Positions 26,265 to 35,673 are shown, counted from the first letter of the stretch. The stretch is 64,000 nt of DNA from Pseudomonas cichorii (GCF_003700275.1 NZ_RBRE01000057.1:1-64000), one strand, 5' to 3'. The notes: a model not told the origin generated them from the sequence alone. Translations and numbers: made by a program.

Positions 26265-27311
26265 ATGAGTGAGCCTTTCATCCGGCGCACCCGGTCATCT
26301 GCGGGCATGTCCCTGACGCTTTGGGTCGCGCTACTGGCATCGGCGATTGCCATGCCTGCGCACGCTGCATCCGATGCCGCAAACAATTCCACAGACCCCA
26401 TCTACTCCATCGAATCGGCCAAGGCCGTACGCGGCCTGTTGCTGGACGTGGCCCACGCCGGGGCGCGGCTGGTGGTGGTTGGCGATCACGGCCACATTCT
26501 CTATTCCGACGACCAGGGCAAGACCTGGGTCCAGGCCAGAGTGCCGACCCGCCAGCTGCTGACGGCAGTGTATTTCGTCGACGAGCAGCACGGCTGGGCC
26601 GTGGGCCATGACGCACAGATTCTGGCCAGCAGCGATGGGGGCAAGACCTGGAACAAGCAGTTCGAGGACCTAAAGCGCGAGGCGCCCTTGCTGGATGTCT
26701 GGTTCAAGGACCTGAACAACGGCTTTGCAGTGGGCGCCTATGGTGCGCTGTTGACTACCACCGATGGCGGCCAGCACTGGGAAGATGTCAGTGACCGCCT
26801 CGATAACGAAGACCAGTTCCACCTCAACGGTATCGCCCAGGTCAAGGATGCTGGCCTGTTCATCGTCGGTGAGGCGGGCAGCATGTTCCGCTCCAGCGAT
26901 GACGGGCAGAGCTGGGAAAAGCTTGAAGGCCCTTATCAAGGCTCGCTGTTCGGGGTAACCGGCACCGCCCAGTCTTCGACTCTGTTGGCTTATGGCCTGC
27001 GCGGCAATCTGTTCCGCTCCAGCGATTTTGGCGACAACTGGGAAACCATCCCGCTGGAGGCGGCGCGTGGGCCGCTGGAGTTTGGTCTGGCCAATGCCAC
27101 CTTGCTGGCCGATGGCTCGCTGGTTCTGGTGGGTAATGGCGGCAGCGTGATGCGCAGCAGCGACGATGGCCAGACGTTTCAGATCTTCAACCGCCCCGAT
27201 CGCATTTCGCTGGCGGGTGTGACGACCAATGACCGGGGCAATCTGATTCTGGTCGGGCAGGGCGGCGTGCGCGTCACCTCGCCTACGGGTGCCGAGACGA
27301 CCCAACAATAA
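26265..27311 (+). CDS. Secreted YCF48/BNR-like beta-propeller protein
   Basis: 348 residues with a signal peptide (cleavage probably after AHA, residue 34). Repeats of the SSDDGQ(S/T)W / TTDGGQHWE Asp-box type occur about every 40-45 residues, with GWAVG/GFAVG turns, as in YCF48/Hcf136-like propellers. The mature protein would be periplasmic. It sits 26 bp ahead of the MMPL exporter gene, a pairing that recurs in pseudomonads, and may act as its periplasmic accessory. RBS GGGAGA. Confidence 0.85.
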   Translation: MSEPFIRRTRSSAGMSLTLWVALLASAIAMPAHAASDAANNSTDPIYSIESAKAVRGLLLDVAHAGARLVVVGDHGHILYSDDQGKTWVQARVPTRQLLTAVYFVDEQHGWAVGHDAQILASSDGGKTWNKQFEDLKREAPLLDVWFKDLNNGFAVGAYGALLTTTDGGQHWEDVSDRLDNEDQFHLNGIAQVKDAGLFIVGEAGSMFRSSDDGQSWEKLEGPYQGSLFGVTGTAQSSTLLAYGLRGNLFRSSDFGDNWETIPLEAARGPLEFGLANATLLADGSLVLVGNGGSVMRSSDDGQTFQIFNRPDRISLAGVTTNDRGNLILVGQGGVRVTSPTGAETTQQ

Positions 27312-27337
27312 GAACCTTCAGGGCGGGACATTCAGGC

Positions 27338-29731
27338 ATGACCAACCTTCATCACGAACAGCAGCACAAAGGCGACAAGGCAACTTTCCTTGAGCGCCTG
27401 ATCTTCAACAATCGCCCGACGGTGATTCTGCTGTGTCTGCTGACCAGTATCTTTCTGTTCTGGCAGGCGCTTCAGGTCCGGCCCTCGACCAGTTTCGAGA
27501 AAATGATCCCGCTGGATCATCCGTTCATCCAGAACATGATGGCGCACCGCAACGACCTGGCGAACCTGGGCAATACCGTGCGCATTTCCGTCGAGGCACT
27601 GGATGGCGACATCTTTTCCAAGGACTACATGGAAACCCTGCGCGAGATCAATGACGAGGTGTTCTACATCTCCGGCGTTGACCGCTCCGGCCTGAAGTCG
27701 CTGTGGAGCCCCAGCGTCCGCTGGACCGAAGTGACCGAAGAGGGCTTTGCCGGTGGCGAAGTCATTCCGCAGAGCTATGACGGCTCGGACGACAGCCTCG
27801 ACCAGTTGCGCAACAACGTCCTCAAGTCCGGGCAGGTCGGACGGCTGGTGGCCAACGACTTCAAGTCCAGCATCATTGACGTGCCGTTGATGGAGTCCTA
27901 TCCGGACCCAGCGGATCAGGGCAAGTTGCTCGCCCTGGATTACCAGCAGTTTTCCCATCAGCTCGAAGAAAAGATCCGCGACAAGTATCAGGCGCAGAAC
28001 CCCAACATCAAGATTCACATCGTCGGTTTTGCCAAGAAGGTCGGTGACCTGATCGACGGCCTGTTCATGGTGGTGATGTTCTTCGGCATTGCGTTTGTCA
28101 TTACCCTGGTCTTGCTGATCTGGTTCACCCGTTGCATCCGCAGCACCATCGCGGTGTTGAGTACCACGCTGATTGCGGTGATCTGGCAACTGGGATTGAT
28201 GCATGTGGTGGGCTTCGGCATCGATCCATATTCGATGCTGGTGCCGTTCCTGATCTTCGCCATCGGTATTTCCCATGGCGTGCAGAAAATCAACGGTATC
28301 GCCTTGCAGTCCAGTGACGCGGACAACGCCCTGACCGCGGCACGCCGTACATTCCGCCAGTTGTTCCTGCCGGGGATGATTGCGATTCTGGCCGATGCGG
28401 TGGGCTTCATCACCCTGTTGATCATCGACATCGGGGTGATCCGCGAACTGGCCATCGGGGCTTCCATCGGGGTCGCGGTGATCGTGTTCACCAACCTGAT
28501 TCTGTTGCCGGTGGCGATTTCCTACGTTGGCATCAGCAAGAGAGCGGTGGTGCGCAGCAAGCAGGATGCCGTCTCGGAACATCCGTTCTGGCGTCTGCTG
28601 TCGAACTTTGCCAGCCCGAAAGTGGCCCCGGTTTCCATCGTTCTGGCGTTGCTGGCTTTTGGTGGCGGCCTCTGGTACAGCCAGAACCTGAAGATCGGTG
28701 ACCTCGATCAGGGCGCGCCCGAGTTGCGTCCCGATTCGCGCTACAACCAGGACAACAACTTCATCATCAGCCATTACTCCACCAGTTCGGACGTGCTGGT
28801 GGTGATGGTCAAGACTCCGCGTGAAGGCTGCTCGGCCTATCCGACCATGTCGGCCATCAACGAGCTGGCCTGGAAGATGGAAAACACCCAGGGCGTACAG
28901 TCGGCGATATCGCTGGTGACCGTTTCCAAACAGGTCATCAAGGGCATGAACGAGGGCAACCTGAAATGGGAGTCGCTGTCGCGCAACAAGGACGTGCTCA
29001 ACAGCTCCATCGCCCGTGCTGACGGCCTGTACAACAACGATTGCTCGCTGGCACCGCTGCTGGTGTTCCTCAACGACCACAAGGCCGAAACACTGGACCG
29101 CGCCGTGCATGCGGTGCAGGACTTCGCCAGGGAAAACAACAAGCCGGACCTGCAGTTCCTGCTGGCAGCCGGTAACGCCGGGATCGAGGCTGCGACCAAC
29201 GAGGTGATCAAGCAGTCCGAGTTGATCATCCTGATTCTGGTTTATATCTGTGTTGCGGCCATGTGCATGATCACCTTCCGTTCCTGGGCGGCGACGCTGT
29301 GCATCGTGCTGCCGCTGGTGCTGACCTCGGTGCTGGGCAACGCGCTGATGGCCTTCATGGGCATCGGAGTGAAAGTCGCGACCTTGCCGGTGGTGGCGCT
29401 GGGGGTGGGGATCGGGGTCGATTACGGGATTTACATCTACAGTCGCCTGGAAAGCTTCCTGCGTGCCGGGCTGTCGTTGCAGGAAGCCTATTACGAAACC
29501 CTCAAGTCCACCGGCAAGGCGGTGTTGTTCACCGGTCTGTGCCTGGCGATCGGGGTCTGTACCTGGATCTTCTCGGCGATCAAGTTCCAGGCAGACATGG
29601 GTCTGATGCTGACCTTCATGCTGCTGTGGAACATGTTTGGCGCGCTATGGCTGCTGCCGGCGCTGGCGCGGTTCCTGATCAAACCGGAGAAAATGGCCGG
29701 CAAGACAGGGAACTCATTGTTTTCGCATTGA
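27338..29731 (+). CDS. MMPL/RND-superfamily exporter
   Basis: 797-residue inner-membrane protein with the RND layout: TM1, a large periplasmic loop, five helices (DLIDGLFMVVMFFGIAFVIT onward), a second loop, five helices. It has two sterol-sensing/MMPL-like cores, e.g. VPFLIFAIGISHGVQKING and VVALGVGIGVDYGIYIYSRL, where the polar residues of the proton relay are expected. Probably exports a hydrophobic compound such as a lipid or hopanoid, by analogy with the family. No adaptor or outer-membrane gene is adjacent; only the YCF48-like gene precedes it. Confidence 0.88.
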   Translation: MTNLHHEQQHKGDKATFLERLIFNNRPTVILLCLLTSIFLFWQALQVRPSTSFEKMIPLDHPFIQNMMAHRNDLANLGNTVRISVEALDGDIFSKDYMETLREINDEVFYISGVDRSGLKSLWSPSVRWTEVTEEGFAGGEVIPQSYDGSDDSLDQLRNNVLKSGQVGRLVANDFKSSIIDVPLMESYPDPADQGKLLALDYQQFSHQLEEKIRDKYQAQNPNIKIHIVGFAKKVGDLIDGLFMVVMFFGIAFVITLVLLIWFTRCIRSTIAVLSTTLIAVIWQLGLMHVVGFGIDPYSMLVPFLIFAIGISHGVQKINGIALQSSDADNALTAARRTFRQLFLPGMIAILADAVGFITLLIIDIGVIRELAIGASIGVAVIVFTNLILLPVAISYVGISKRAVVRSKQDAVSEHPFWRLLSNFASPKVAPVSIVLALLAFGGGLWYSQNLKIGDLDQGAPELRPDSRYNQDNNFIISHYSTSSDVLVVMVKTPREGCSAYPTMSAINELAWKMENTQGVQSAISLVTVSKQVIKGMNEGNLKWESLSRNKDVLNSSIARADGLYNNDCSLAPLLVFLNDHKAETLDRAVHAVQDFARENNKPDLQFLLAAGNAGIEAATNEVIKQSELIILILVYICVAAMCMITFRSWAATLCIVLPLVLTSVLGNALMAFMGIGVKVATLPVVALGVGIGVDYGIYIYSRLESFLRAGLSLQEAYYETLKSTGKAVLFTGLCLAIGVCTWIFSAIKFQADMGLMLTFMLLWNMFGALWLLPALARFLIKPEKMAGKTGNSLFSH

Positions 29732-29743
29732 GTTCATGGCCTC

Positions 29744-29793
29744 GTCGCGGGCAAGCGCGCTCCTACAGTGGCAGGAGCGCGCTTGCCCGCGAC
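29744..29793. repeat. Perfect 21-bp inverted repeat (REP/REPIN-like)
   Basis: Arms 29744-29764 and 29773-29793 are perfect reverse complements with an 8-nt loop. Arm begins GTCGCGGGCAAGCGCG. It lies 12 bp after the exporter stop, between convergent genes, and matches the common Pseudomonas gcgggcaagcgcgctcctac REP type. Confidence 0.85.
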
Positions 29794-29833
29794 GGCGGTC
29801 TTCCAAAAACCATATATATCAGGCATCGGTAGA

Positions 29834-29850
29834 AGCGAATTTATTCGCGA
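29834..29850. repeat. REP-like palindrome overlapping the GntR stop codon
   Basis: AGCGAATTTATTCGCGA. On the minus strand it supplies the final VRE codons and TAA of the FadR-type regulator gene, the same arrangement as at 11283-11298. Confidence 0.6.
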
Positions 29851-30557
29851 ACCCCTAACACGACACTCAACGCATTGCGGGCATCGTCGAGCTGCACCAG
29901 GGTTGCGTGCCGGGCGCCAAGGGCGTCGCGGTTCTGGATGGCGGTGAGAATGGCCTTGTGTCTTGGCAAGGCCAGTTCATGCAGGTTGGGACGTTTGTTG
30001 GAGTGCTTGAGCGCTTCACGCAGGGCCAGCGACAGCATATTGCACAAGTGCGCCAGCAGGTCGTTGTGGGTGGCGTCGGCGATCCGGCTGTGAAAGTCCA
30101 GGTCCGGCTGCAGCAGGGCTTCGGGCGTGGGGGCGTCTTCCATGCGTTGGTAGGCTTCGCCGATCAAGGCGATTTCCTCGTCGGTGGCATGCTGCGCAGC
30201 CAGTGCGGCAACCGCCGGTTCGATCACGGCGCGTACGCTGGTCAGCAGATTGAAGAATTCGTTCTGCGGCGAGCTTTGCATCACCCAATGCAACACATCC
30301 GGATCGAGCAGATGCCATTCGCGTCGTGCCTTGACCACCGTGCCGACCCGCGGGCGCGAATACACCAGTCCCTTGGCCACCAGTACCCGCGTAGCTTCGC
30401 GCAAGACCGGACGGCTGACGGCGTATTCCTCGCAGAGCAGGGCTTCGGCCGGCAGTTTATCGTCCGGCTTGAAGCGGCCGGAAACGATCTGCATGCCCAG
30501 TTCCTGGACGATGCGCGAGTGCATGCTTTTACGGTCGGAGGGCTTTCGGTAATCCAT
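29841..30557 (-). CDS. FadR-subfamily GntR transcriptional regulator (FCD domain)
   Basis: 238 residues. The N-terminal winged helix (LPAEALLCEEYAVSRPVLREA, then SRPRVGTVV) is followed by an all-helical FCD ligand domain with likely metal-binding residues (D-x3-H in LDFHSRIADATHN, H in LPRHKAI). Downstream of and co-directional with the IlvD/Edd dehydratase, so it probably represses the sugar-acid genes, binding their acid or 2-keto-3-deoxy intermediate. Candidate operators lie at 32428-32501. Confidence 0.9.
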   Translation of the reverse strand: MDYRKPSDRKSMHSRIVQELGMQIVSGRFKPDDKLPAEALLCEEYAVSRPVLREATRVLVAKGLVYSRPRVGTVVKARREWHLLDPDVLHWVMQSSPQNEFFNLLTSVRAVIEPAVAALAAQHATDEEIALIGEAYQRMEDAPTPEALLQPDLDFHSRIADATHNDLLAHLCNMLSLALREALKHSNKRPNLHELALPRHKAILTAIQNRDALGARHATLVQLDDARNALSVVLGVRE

Positions 30558-30668
30558 GGGAACGCAAGTCGATCCTGGCAGTGATGCCGCGCATCATAAC
30601 ATTGCACAACGCAGAGGGCGGGAGCCGTACCTGTGGCTTCCCGCCATTATCTTCAAGTGCCCGTTTGA

Positions 30669-32411
30669 TCAATGCGAATGGCGAGGCACTTCGGCGCCCC
30701 GGCAGCCGACCAGGAAATCGAAATCGCAGCCCTGATCGGCCTGCATTACCCGGTCGACATACAGTTGGCGATAACCGCCGAGCAGTAACTGTTGCGGCGC
30801 TTGCCAGTCGGCCAGGCGCGCAGCCAGTTCCGCTTCCGGAATATCCAGATGCAGCCGCCCGCTGGCGCAATCGAGTTCGATCCAGTCACCTTCCTGCACC
30901 ACCGCCAGCGGTCCGCCCGCTGCAGCTTCCGGCGCCACATGCAGCACCACGGTGCCGTAGGCGGTGCCGCTCATGCGCGCATCGGAAATCCGTACCATGT
31001 CGGTTACACCCTGAGCCAGCAGTTTGGCTGGCAGGCCCATGTTGCCGACTTCGGCCATGCCCGGATAACCCTTGGGGCCGCAGTTCTTGAGAACCATCAC
31101 TGAAGTGGCATCGACTTCCAGATCCGGATCGTTGATGCGTGCCTTGTACATCTCGAAGTTCTCGAACACTACCGCCCGGCCACGATGCTGCATCAAGGCC
31201 GGAGTCGCCGCCGAAGGCTTGAGCACGGCGCCCAGCGGTGCAAGGTTGCCGCGCAGCACGCAAATGCCGCCGTCGGCGCGGATCGGGTTGTCCAGTGCGC
31301 GGATCACCTGGTCTTCGCCGTAGATCGGCGCGTTGCGGGTGTTTTCGCCAATGCTCTTGCCGTTCACGGTCAGGGCATCGGGGTTGGGCAGCAGGCTGGC
31401 TTCGTTCATGCGCCGCAATACGGCGGGCAGGCCGCCAGCGTAGTAGAACTCTTCCATCAGGAAGCGCCCCGAGGGCTGCAGGTCGACGATGGTCGGCATG
31501 CCGCGGCCGATGCGGGTCCAGTCATCCAGCTCCAGATCGACACCAATGCGCCCGGCAATGGCCTTCAAGTGGATGACGGCGTTGGTCGAACCGCCAATCG
31601 CGGCATTGACCCGGATCGCGTTCTCGAACGCGGCCTTGGTGAGGATCTTCGACAGGCGCAGGTCTTCGCGAACCATGTCCACCGCACGCATGCCGGACAT
31701 GTGCGCCAGCACGTAGCGCCGTGAATCCACTGCCGGAATCGCGGCGTTGTGCGGCAGGGACGTGCCCAGCGCTTCGGCCATGCAGGCCATGGTCGAGGCG
31801 GTGCCCATGGTGTTGCAGGTGCCGGCCGAGCGCGACATGCCGGCTTCGGCGGAAAGGAATTCGTCGAGGCCGATCTGCCCGGCTTTGTAGGATTCGTGCA
31901 TCTGCCAGACGATGGTGCCCGCACCGATGTCCTTGCCCTGATGCTTACCGTTGAGCATCGGTCCGCCGGTAACGACGATGGCCGGTATGTCACAACTGGC
32001 GGCGCCCATCAGCAGGGCCGGGGTGGTCTTGTCGCAGCCGGTGAGCAACACGACGCCATCGATGGGATTGCCGCGAATCGCTTCTTCGACATCCATGCTG
32101 GCCAGGTTGCGGGTGAACATCGCAGTGGGGCGCAGGTTGGATTCGCCGTTGGAAAACACCGGGAACTCCACCGGCCAGCCTCCGGCTTCGATCACGCCGC
32201 GTTTGACGTGCTCGGCGATCTGCCGGAAGTGCGCGTTGCACGGTGTCAGTTCCGACCAGGTATTACAGATGCCGATGATGGGCTTGCCCTGAAACTGGTG
32301 GTCGGCGATGCCCTGATTCTTCATCCAGCTGCGGTACATGAAGCCATTCTTGTCGGCGGTACCAAACCATTGGGCAGAACGCAGGGTCGGTTTTTTATCG
32401 GAATCAGACAT
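30669..32411 (-). CDS. IlvD/Edd family sugar-acid dehydratase (L-arabinonate dehydratase-like)
   Basis: 580-residue Fe-S dehydratase. Family cysteines occur in LTGCDKTTPALLMG and AGTCNTMGTASTMACMAEAL, with VLKNCGPKGYPGMAE and RISDARMSGTAYGTVVLH. The length matches sugar-acid dehydratases (arabinonate/xylonate/galactonate) better than the biosynthetic IlvD (about 613). It removes water from an aldonate to give a 2-keto-3-deoxy acid. The GguC/AraD1 and MFS genes across the divergent promoter support a non-phosphorylating pentose or hexose acid pathway. Exact substrate not proven. Confidence 0.88.
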   Translation of the reverse strand: MSDSDKKPTLRSAQWFGTADKNGFMYRSWMKNQGIADHQFQGKPIIGICNTWSELTPCNAHFRQIAEHVKRGVIEAGGWPVEFPVFSNGESNLRPTAMFTRNLASMDVEEAIRGNPIDGVVLLTGCDKTTPALLMGAASCDIPAIVVTGGPMLNGKHQGKDIGAGTIVWQMHESYKAGQIGLDEFLSAEAGMSRSAGTCNTMGTASTMACMAEALGTSLPHNAAIPAVDSRRYVLAHMSGMRAVDMVREDLRLSKILTKAAFENAIRVNAAIGGSTNAVIHLKAIAGRIGVDLELDDWTRIGRGMPTIVDLQPSGRFLMEEFYYAGGLPAVLRRMNEASLLPNPDALTVNGKSIGENTRNAPIYGEDQVIRALDNPIRADGGICVLRGNLAPLGAVLKPSAATPALMQHRGRAVVFENFEMYKARINDPDLEVDATSVMVLKNCGPKGYPGMAEVGNMGLPAKLLAQGVTDMVRISDARMSGTAYGTVVLHVAPEAAAGGPLAVVQEGDWIELDCASGRLHLDIPEAELAARLADWQAPQQLLLGGYRQLYVDRVMQADQGCDFDFLVGCRGAEVPRHSH

Positions 32412-32427
32412 GGTCGGCTCTCTTATT

Positions 32428-32501
32428 GTAAGACTTAATTGCGTTGCATTCGGCTAAGGTAAGCCTAAATATCCGCTATTGGAAGAGTTGTAAGTCTAAA
32501 T
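32428..32501. promoter_or_regulatory. Three 12-bp direct repeats spaced exactly 31 bp (candidate operators)
   Basis: GTAAGACTTAAT (32428), GTAAGCCTAAAT (32459) and GTAAGTCTAAAT (32490): consensus GTAAGnCTWAAT, each start 31 bp after the last, about three helical turns. They fill the divergent spacer between the dehydratase and MFS genes. Likely binding sites for the FadR-type regulator encoded downstream of the dehydratase. Confidence 0.65.
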
Positions 32502-32565
32502 AGTAATACTATATAGTCAGTGGTAATCGAGGTTCCATAACAAAAACAAAATGGAGACCGTCTTT

Positions 32566-33882
32566 ATGAGCCAGGAACTGAGGCTTATACGTCGCATCAC
32601 CCTGAAGTTGATTCCCTTCCTGATCCTGCTGTACCTGATCGCCTATGTGGATCGCTCTGCGGTGGGTTTCGCCAAGCTGCACATGGGCGCCGACATCGGC
32701 ATCGGCGATGCCGCCTACGGGCTGGGTGCCGGGCTGTTTTTCATTGGTTACTTTCTGTTCGAGATTCCCAGCAACCTGATGCTGGAGCGCTTCGGTGCGC
32801 GTCGCTGGTTCGCGCGGATCATGATCACCTGGGGTGCAATCACCATCGGCATGGCCTTCGTGCAGGGGCCTTACAGTTTCTATGTGATGCGCTTCCTGCT
32901 GGGCGCGGCCGAGGCGGGGTTCTTTCCCGGCGTGCTGTACTACATCACCCAATGGTTCCCGGTACGCCATCGCGGCAAGATCCTCGGCTTTTTCATTCTT
33001 TCGCAACCCATCGCCATGATGGTTACCGGTCCGGTGTCCGGCGGTCTGCTGGGCATGGATGGGATTCTCGGTCTGCATGGCTGGCAGTGGCTGTTCATTG
33101 TCATCGGTACACCGGCGATCCTGCTGACCTGGCCGGTCCTGCGCTGGCTGCCGGATGCTCCGCAGCAGGTGTCATGGATGAGCCAGGCCGAGAAGGACTG
33201 GCTGGACGGTGAACTGCAAAACGATCTGCAAGCCTACGGCCAGACCCGGCACGGCAATCCGCTGCATGCCTTGAAGGACAAGCGGGTCTTGTTGCTGGCG
33301 TTGTTCTATCTGCCGGTGACACTGAGCATCTATGGCTTGGGCCTGTGGCTGCCGACCCTGATCAAACAGTTTGGCGGCAGTGACCTGACCACCGGCTTCG
33401 TTTCCTCGGTGCCGTACATTTTCGGCATCATCGGCCTGCTGATCGTGCCGCGCAGTTCCGACCGCCTCAACGACCGTTACGGACATCTGGCGGTACTTTA
33501 TGTGCTGGGAGCCATCGGTCTGTTCTGCAGTGCCTGGCTGACGTTGCCGGTCGCGCAACTGGCGGCGCTGTGTCTGGTCGCGTTCGCGCTGTTTTCCTGC
33601 ACCGCCGTGTTCTGGACCCTGCCGGGGCGGTTCTTTGCCGGAGCCAGTGCGGCGGCGGGCATCGCGCTGATCAACTCGGTCGGCAATCTGGGCGGCTACA
33701 TCGGCCCGTTCGTCATCGGCGCGCTGAAGGAAATCACCGGCAATCTGGCTTCGGGCCTGTACTTCCTGTCCGGCGTCATGGTGTTCGGGCTGGTACTGAC
33801 CGGCATTGTCTATCGCGTCCTGGAGCGTCGGCATGTGTTGCCGGAGTCCGAATTTTCGGCAAGCGCTTCGACCCATCGTTGA
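32566..33882 (+). CDS. MFS anion:cation symporter (ACS family), probable sugar-acid importer
   Basis: 438 residues, 12 helices, ACS-family pattern: LILLYLIAYVDRSAVGFAK in TM1, FEIPSNLMLERFGARRW, GAAEAGFFPGVLYYITQWFP. Relatives import hexonates, hexuronates, tartrate and similar anions by H+ symport. Divergent from the dehydratase and just upstream of the GguC/AraD1 gene (12 bp gap), so its cargo is probably the aldonate the dehydratase consumes. The start was set at MSQELRL with GGAG upstream. Confidence 0.87.
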   Translation: MSQELRLIRRITLKLIPFLILLYLIAYVDRSAVGFAKLHMGADIGIGDAAYGLGAGLFFIGYFLFEIPSNLMLERFGARRWFARIMITWGAITIGMAFVQGPYSFYVMRFLLGAAEAGFFPGVLYYITQWFPVRHRGKILGFFILSQPIAMMVTGPVSGGLLGMDGILGLHGWQWLFIVIGTPAILLTWPVLRWLPDAPQQVSWMSQAEKDWLDGELQNDLQAYGQTRHGNPLHALKDKRVLLLALFYLPVTLSIYGLGLWLPTLIKQFGGSDLTTGFVSSVPYIFGIIGLLIVPRSSDRLNDRYGHLAVLYVLGAIGLFCSAWLTLPVAQLAALCLVAFALFSCTAVFWTLPGRFFAGASAAAGIALINSVGNLGGYIGPFVIGALKEITGNLASGLYFLSGVMVFGLVLTGIVYRVLERRHVLPESEFSASASTHR

Positions 33883-33894
33883 AAGGAGAGTCTC

Positions 33895-34887
33895 ATGCGG
33901 TTGATACAGTTCGAGTTGAGTCATGGCCAGCGCCGGGTTGGCCTGGTGGATGGCGAGCGGGTACGTGAAGTACTGGGCGCCGAAAGCGTGCGCGAGCTGG
34001 CCCTGAAAGCCATTGAGGCGGGCTCCAGTCTGGCCCGACAGGTCGATCTTCAGGGGCTGGGCACCGACCATGACTATGCGCAGTTGCTGCGTGAAGTGCG
34101 GGTCCTGCCGCCGCTGGATCATCCCGATCCTGCGCACCTGCTGGTCAGCGGCACGGGGTTGACGCATCTGGGTAGCGCCTCGGCGCGGGACAAGATGCAT
34201 CAGCAGGCCGGTGACGAAGCGTCGATGACCGACACCATGCGTATCTTCAAATGGGGCGTGGAGGGCGGCAAGCCGCTGGCCGGTCAGGCGGGTGTGCAGC
34301 CGGAGTGGTTCTACAAGGGCGATGGCAGCATTGTGGTGCGGCCCGGAGCGTCTTTCACGCTACCGCCGTTTGCCGAAGACGGCGGCGAAGAACCGGAACT
34401 GAGCGGCCTGTATGTGATCGGTCATGACCGCAAGCCGTATCGCCTGGGTTTTGCGATTGGCAACGAGTTTTCCGACCACGTCATGGAGCGCCGCAATTAT
34501 CTGTACCTGGCTCATTCCAAGCTGCGCGCCTGCTCGTTCGGACCTGAGCTGCGGGTCGGTGACCTGCCCGAGAACCTGGTGGGTACCAGCCGCATCTGGC
34601 GTGACGGTGAGCTGTTGTGGGAGAAAGAGTTTCTCAGCGGCGAAGCCAACATGTGCCACAGCCTGGAGAACCTTGAGTATCACCACTTCAAGTACAACCA
34701 GTTCCTGCGCCCGGGCGATGTGCATATCCATTTCTTCGGCACCGCGACACTGTCCTTTGCCGACGGCGTGCGAACTCAGCCCGGGGATCGCTTCGAGATC
34801 AGCCAGCCTGATTTCGGCCAGTCGCTGGTCAATGGCCTGGCGGCGAGTGAGGCGGTGTTCGAGCCCGGTGGCATAGGCAAGTTGTAA
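33895..34887 (+). CDS. AraD1/GguC family FAH-fold protein
   Basis: 330-residue fumarylacetoacetate-hydrolase-fold protein of the AraD1/GguC group. Metal and active-site regions are seen in GLTHLGSASARDKMH, VIGHDRKPYRLGFAIGNEFSDH and YLYLAHSKLRACSFGPE. Members are linked to dehydration of L-2-keto-3-deoxypentonate (arabinose or xylose oxidation). Co-transcribed with the MFS importer, strong RBS AGGAG. Ends 9 bp before the convergent DeoR gene. Confidence 0.87.
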   Translation: MRLIQFELSHGQRRVGLVDGERVREVLGAESVRELALKAIEAGSSLARQVDLQGLGTDHDYAQLLREVRVLPPLDHPDPAHLLVSGTGLTHLGSASARDKMHQQAGDEASMTDTMRIFKWGVEGGKPLAGQAGVQPEWFYKGDGSIVVRPGASFTLPPFAEDGGEEPELSGLYVIGHDRKPYRLGFAIGNEFSDHVMERRNYLYLAHSKLRACSFGPELRVGDLPENLVGTSRIWRDGELLWEKEFLSGEANMCHSLENLEYHHFKYNQFLRPGDVHIHFFGTATLSFADGVRTQPGDRFEISQPDFGQSLVNGLAASEAVFEPGGIGKL

Positions 34888-34896
34888 CTCTCTGGT

Positions 34897-35673
34897 TCAG
34901 GCCTTTGGTGGCGGGGCTATTTCCACCTGAATCGACTTGCGCGCCTTGAACGGCGCGAGCAAGGATTCATCGTCCACCGGGTTGGTGATCAGCGTCCAGG
35001 GCTGGCGCAGTGGCGTCCAGTGCTGCTGACGGGCGCGGCCCAGCTTGGTGGAGTCGGCCAGGACGAAGATCTGCGCAGCGCGGGCCAGCATGTTTTCCTT
35101 GAGATAGGCCTGCTCGGCGCTGGCTTCGCACAAGCCCAGGTCGGCCACCACGCCATCGGCGCTGACGAACAGTTTGTCGGCGCTGAGGTGTTCCAGCGCA
35201 GCCTGTGCGGCAACTCCATAAGTCGACATGCTCGCCGGGCGCAAGGTGCCGCCCAGCACCGTGACCCGACCCTCGGGAATCAGTGCCAGATCGCCCAGCG
35301 CCGTCAGGTTATTGGTGATCACATGCAGGCCACGCCGCTGATTGAGGACATGTGCCAAAGCGCTGGTGCTGGTGCCGCCTTCGAGAAATAACGTGTCGTG
35401 ATCGTTGATGTGCGCCAGCGCGGCGAGGGCGATGTCCATCTTTTCCCGGCTGTGCTGGCGACTGCGCTCTTCAATCGTGGTTTCCGGTTCGCGCTGACCG
35501 ATATGCGCGGCACCGCCATAGGTGCGCACGATCAGGCCGTCTTCGGCCAGCGCGGTCAGGTCGCGGCGCACCGTGGCTTCGGAAACCCCGAGCTGGGCAC
35601 AGAGTTCATCGACGTTGGATTTTCCGGAGAGAACCAGTTCGAGTATCGATTGGCGGCGATTGGCGACTTTCAT
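34897..35673 (-). CDS. DeoR-family transcriptional regulator
   Basis: 258 residues. N-terminal DeoR helix-turn-helix (NVDELCAQLGVSEATVRRDL, then LIVRTYGGAAH) and a C-terminal isomerase-like sensor domain with LFLEGGTSTSALA and ITNNLTAL phosphate-loop motifs. It usually senses a phosphorylated sugar. Last gene of an eight-gene co-directional cluster (43373 down to 34897) and likely its regulator; a phosphorylated four-carbon acid made by the DUF1537 kinase is a candidate effector (inference). Confidence 0.9.
   Translation of the reverse strand: MKVANRRQSILELVLSGKSNVDELCAQLGVSEATVRRDLTALAEDGLIVRTYGGAAHIGQREPETTIEERSRQHSREKMDIALAALAHINDHDTLFLEGGTSTSALAHVLNQRRGLHVITNNLTALGDLALIPEGRVTVLGGTLRPASMSTYGVAAQAALEHLSADKLFVSADGVVADLGLCEASAEQAYLKENMLARAAQIFVLADSTKLGRARQQHWTPLRQPWTLITNPVDDESLLAPFKARKSIQVEIAPPPKA

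Noticed and set aside
27332..29110. 592-codon ORF antisense to the MMPL exporter
   Set aside because: Low-complexity His/Gln/Asp composition, no motif, fully inside a well-supported gene.
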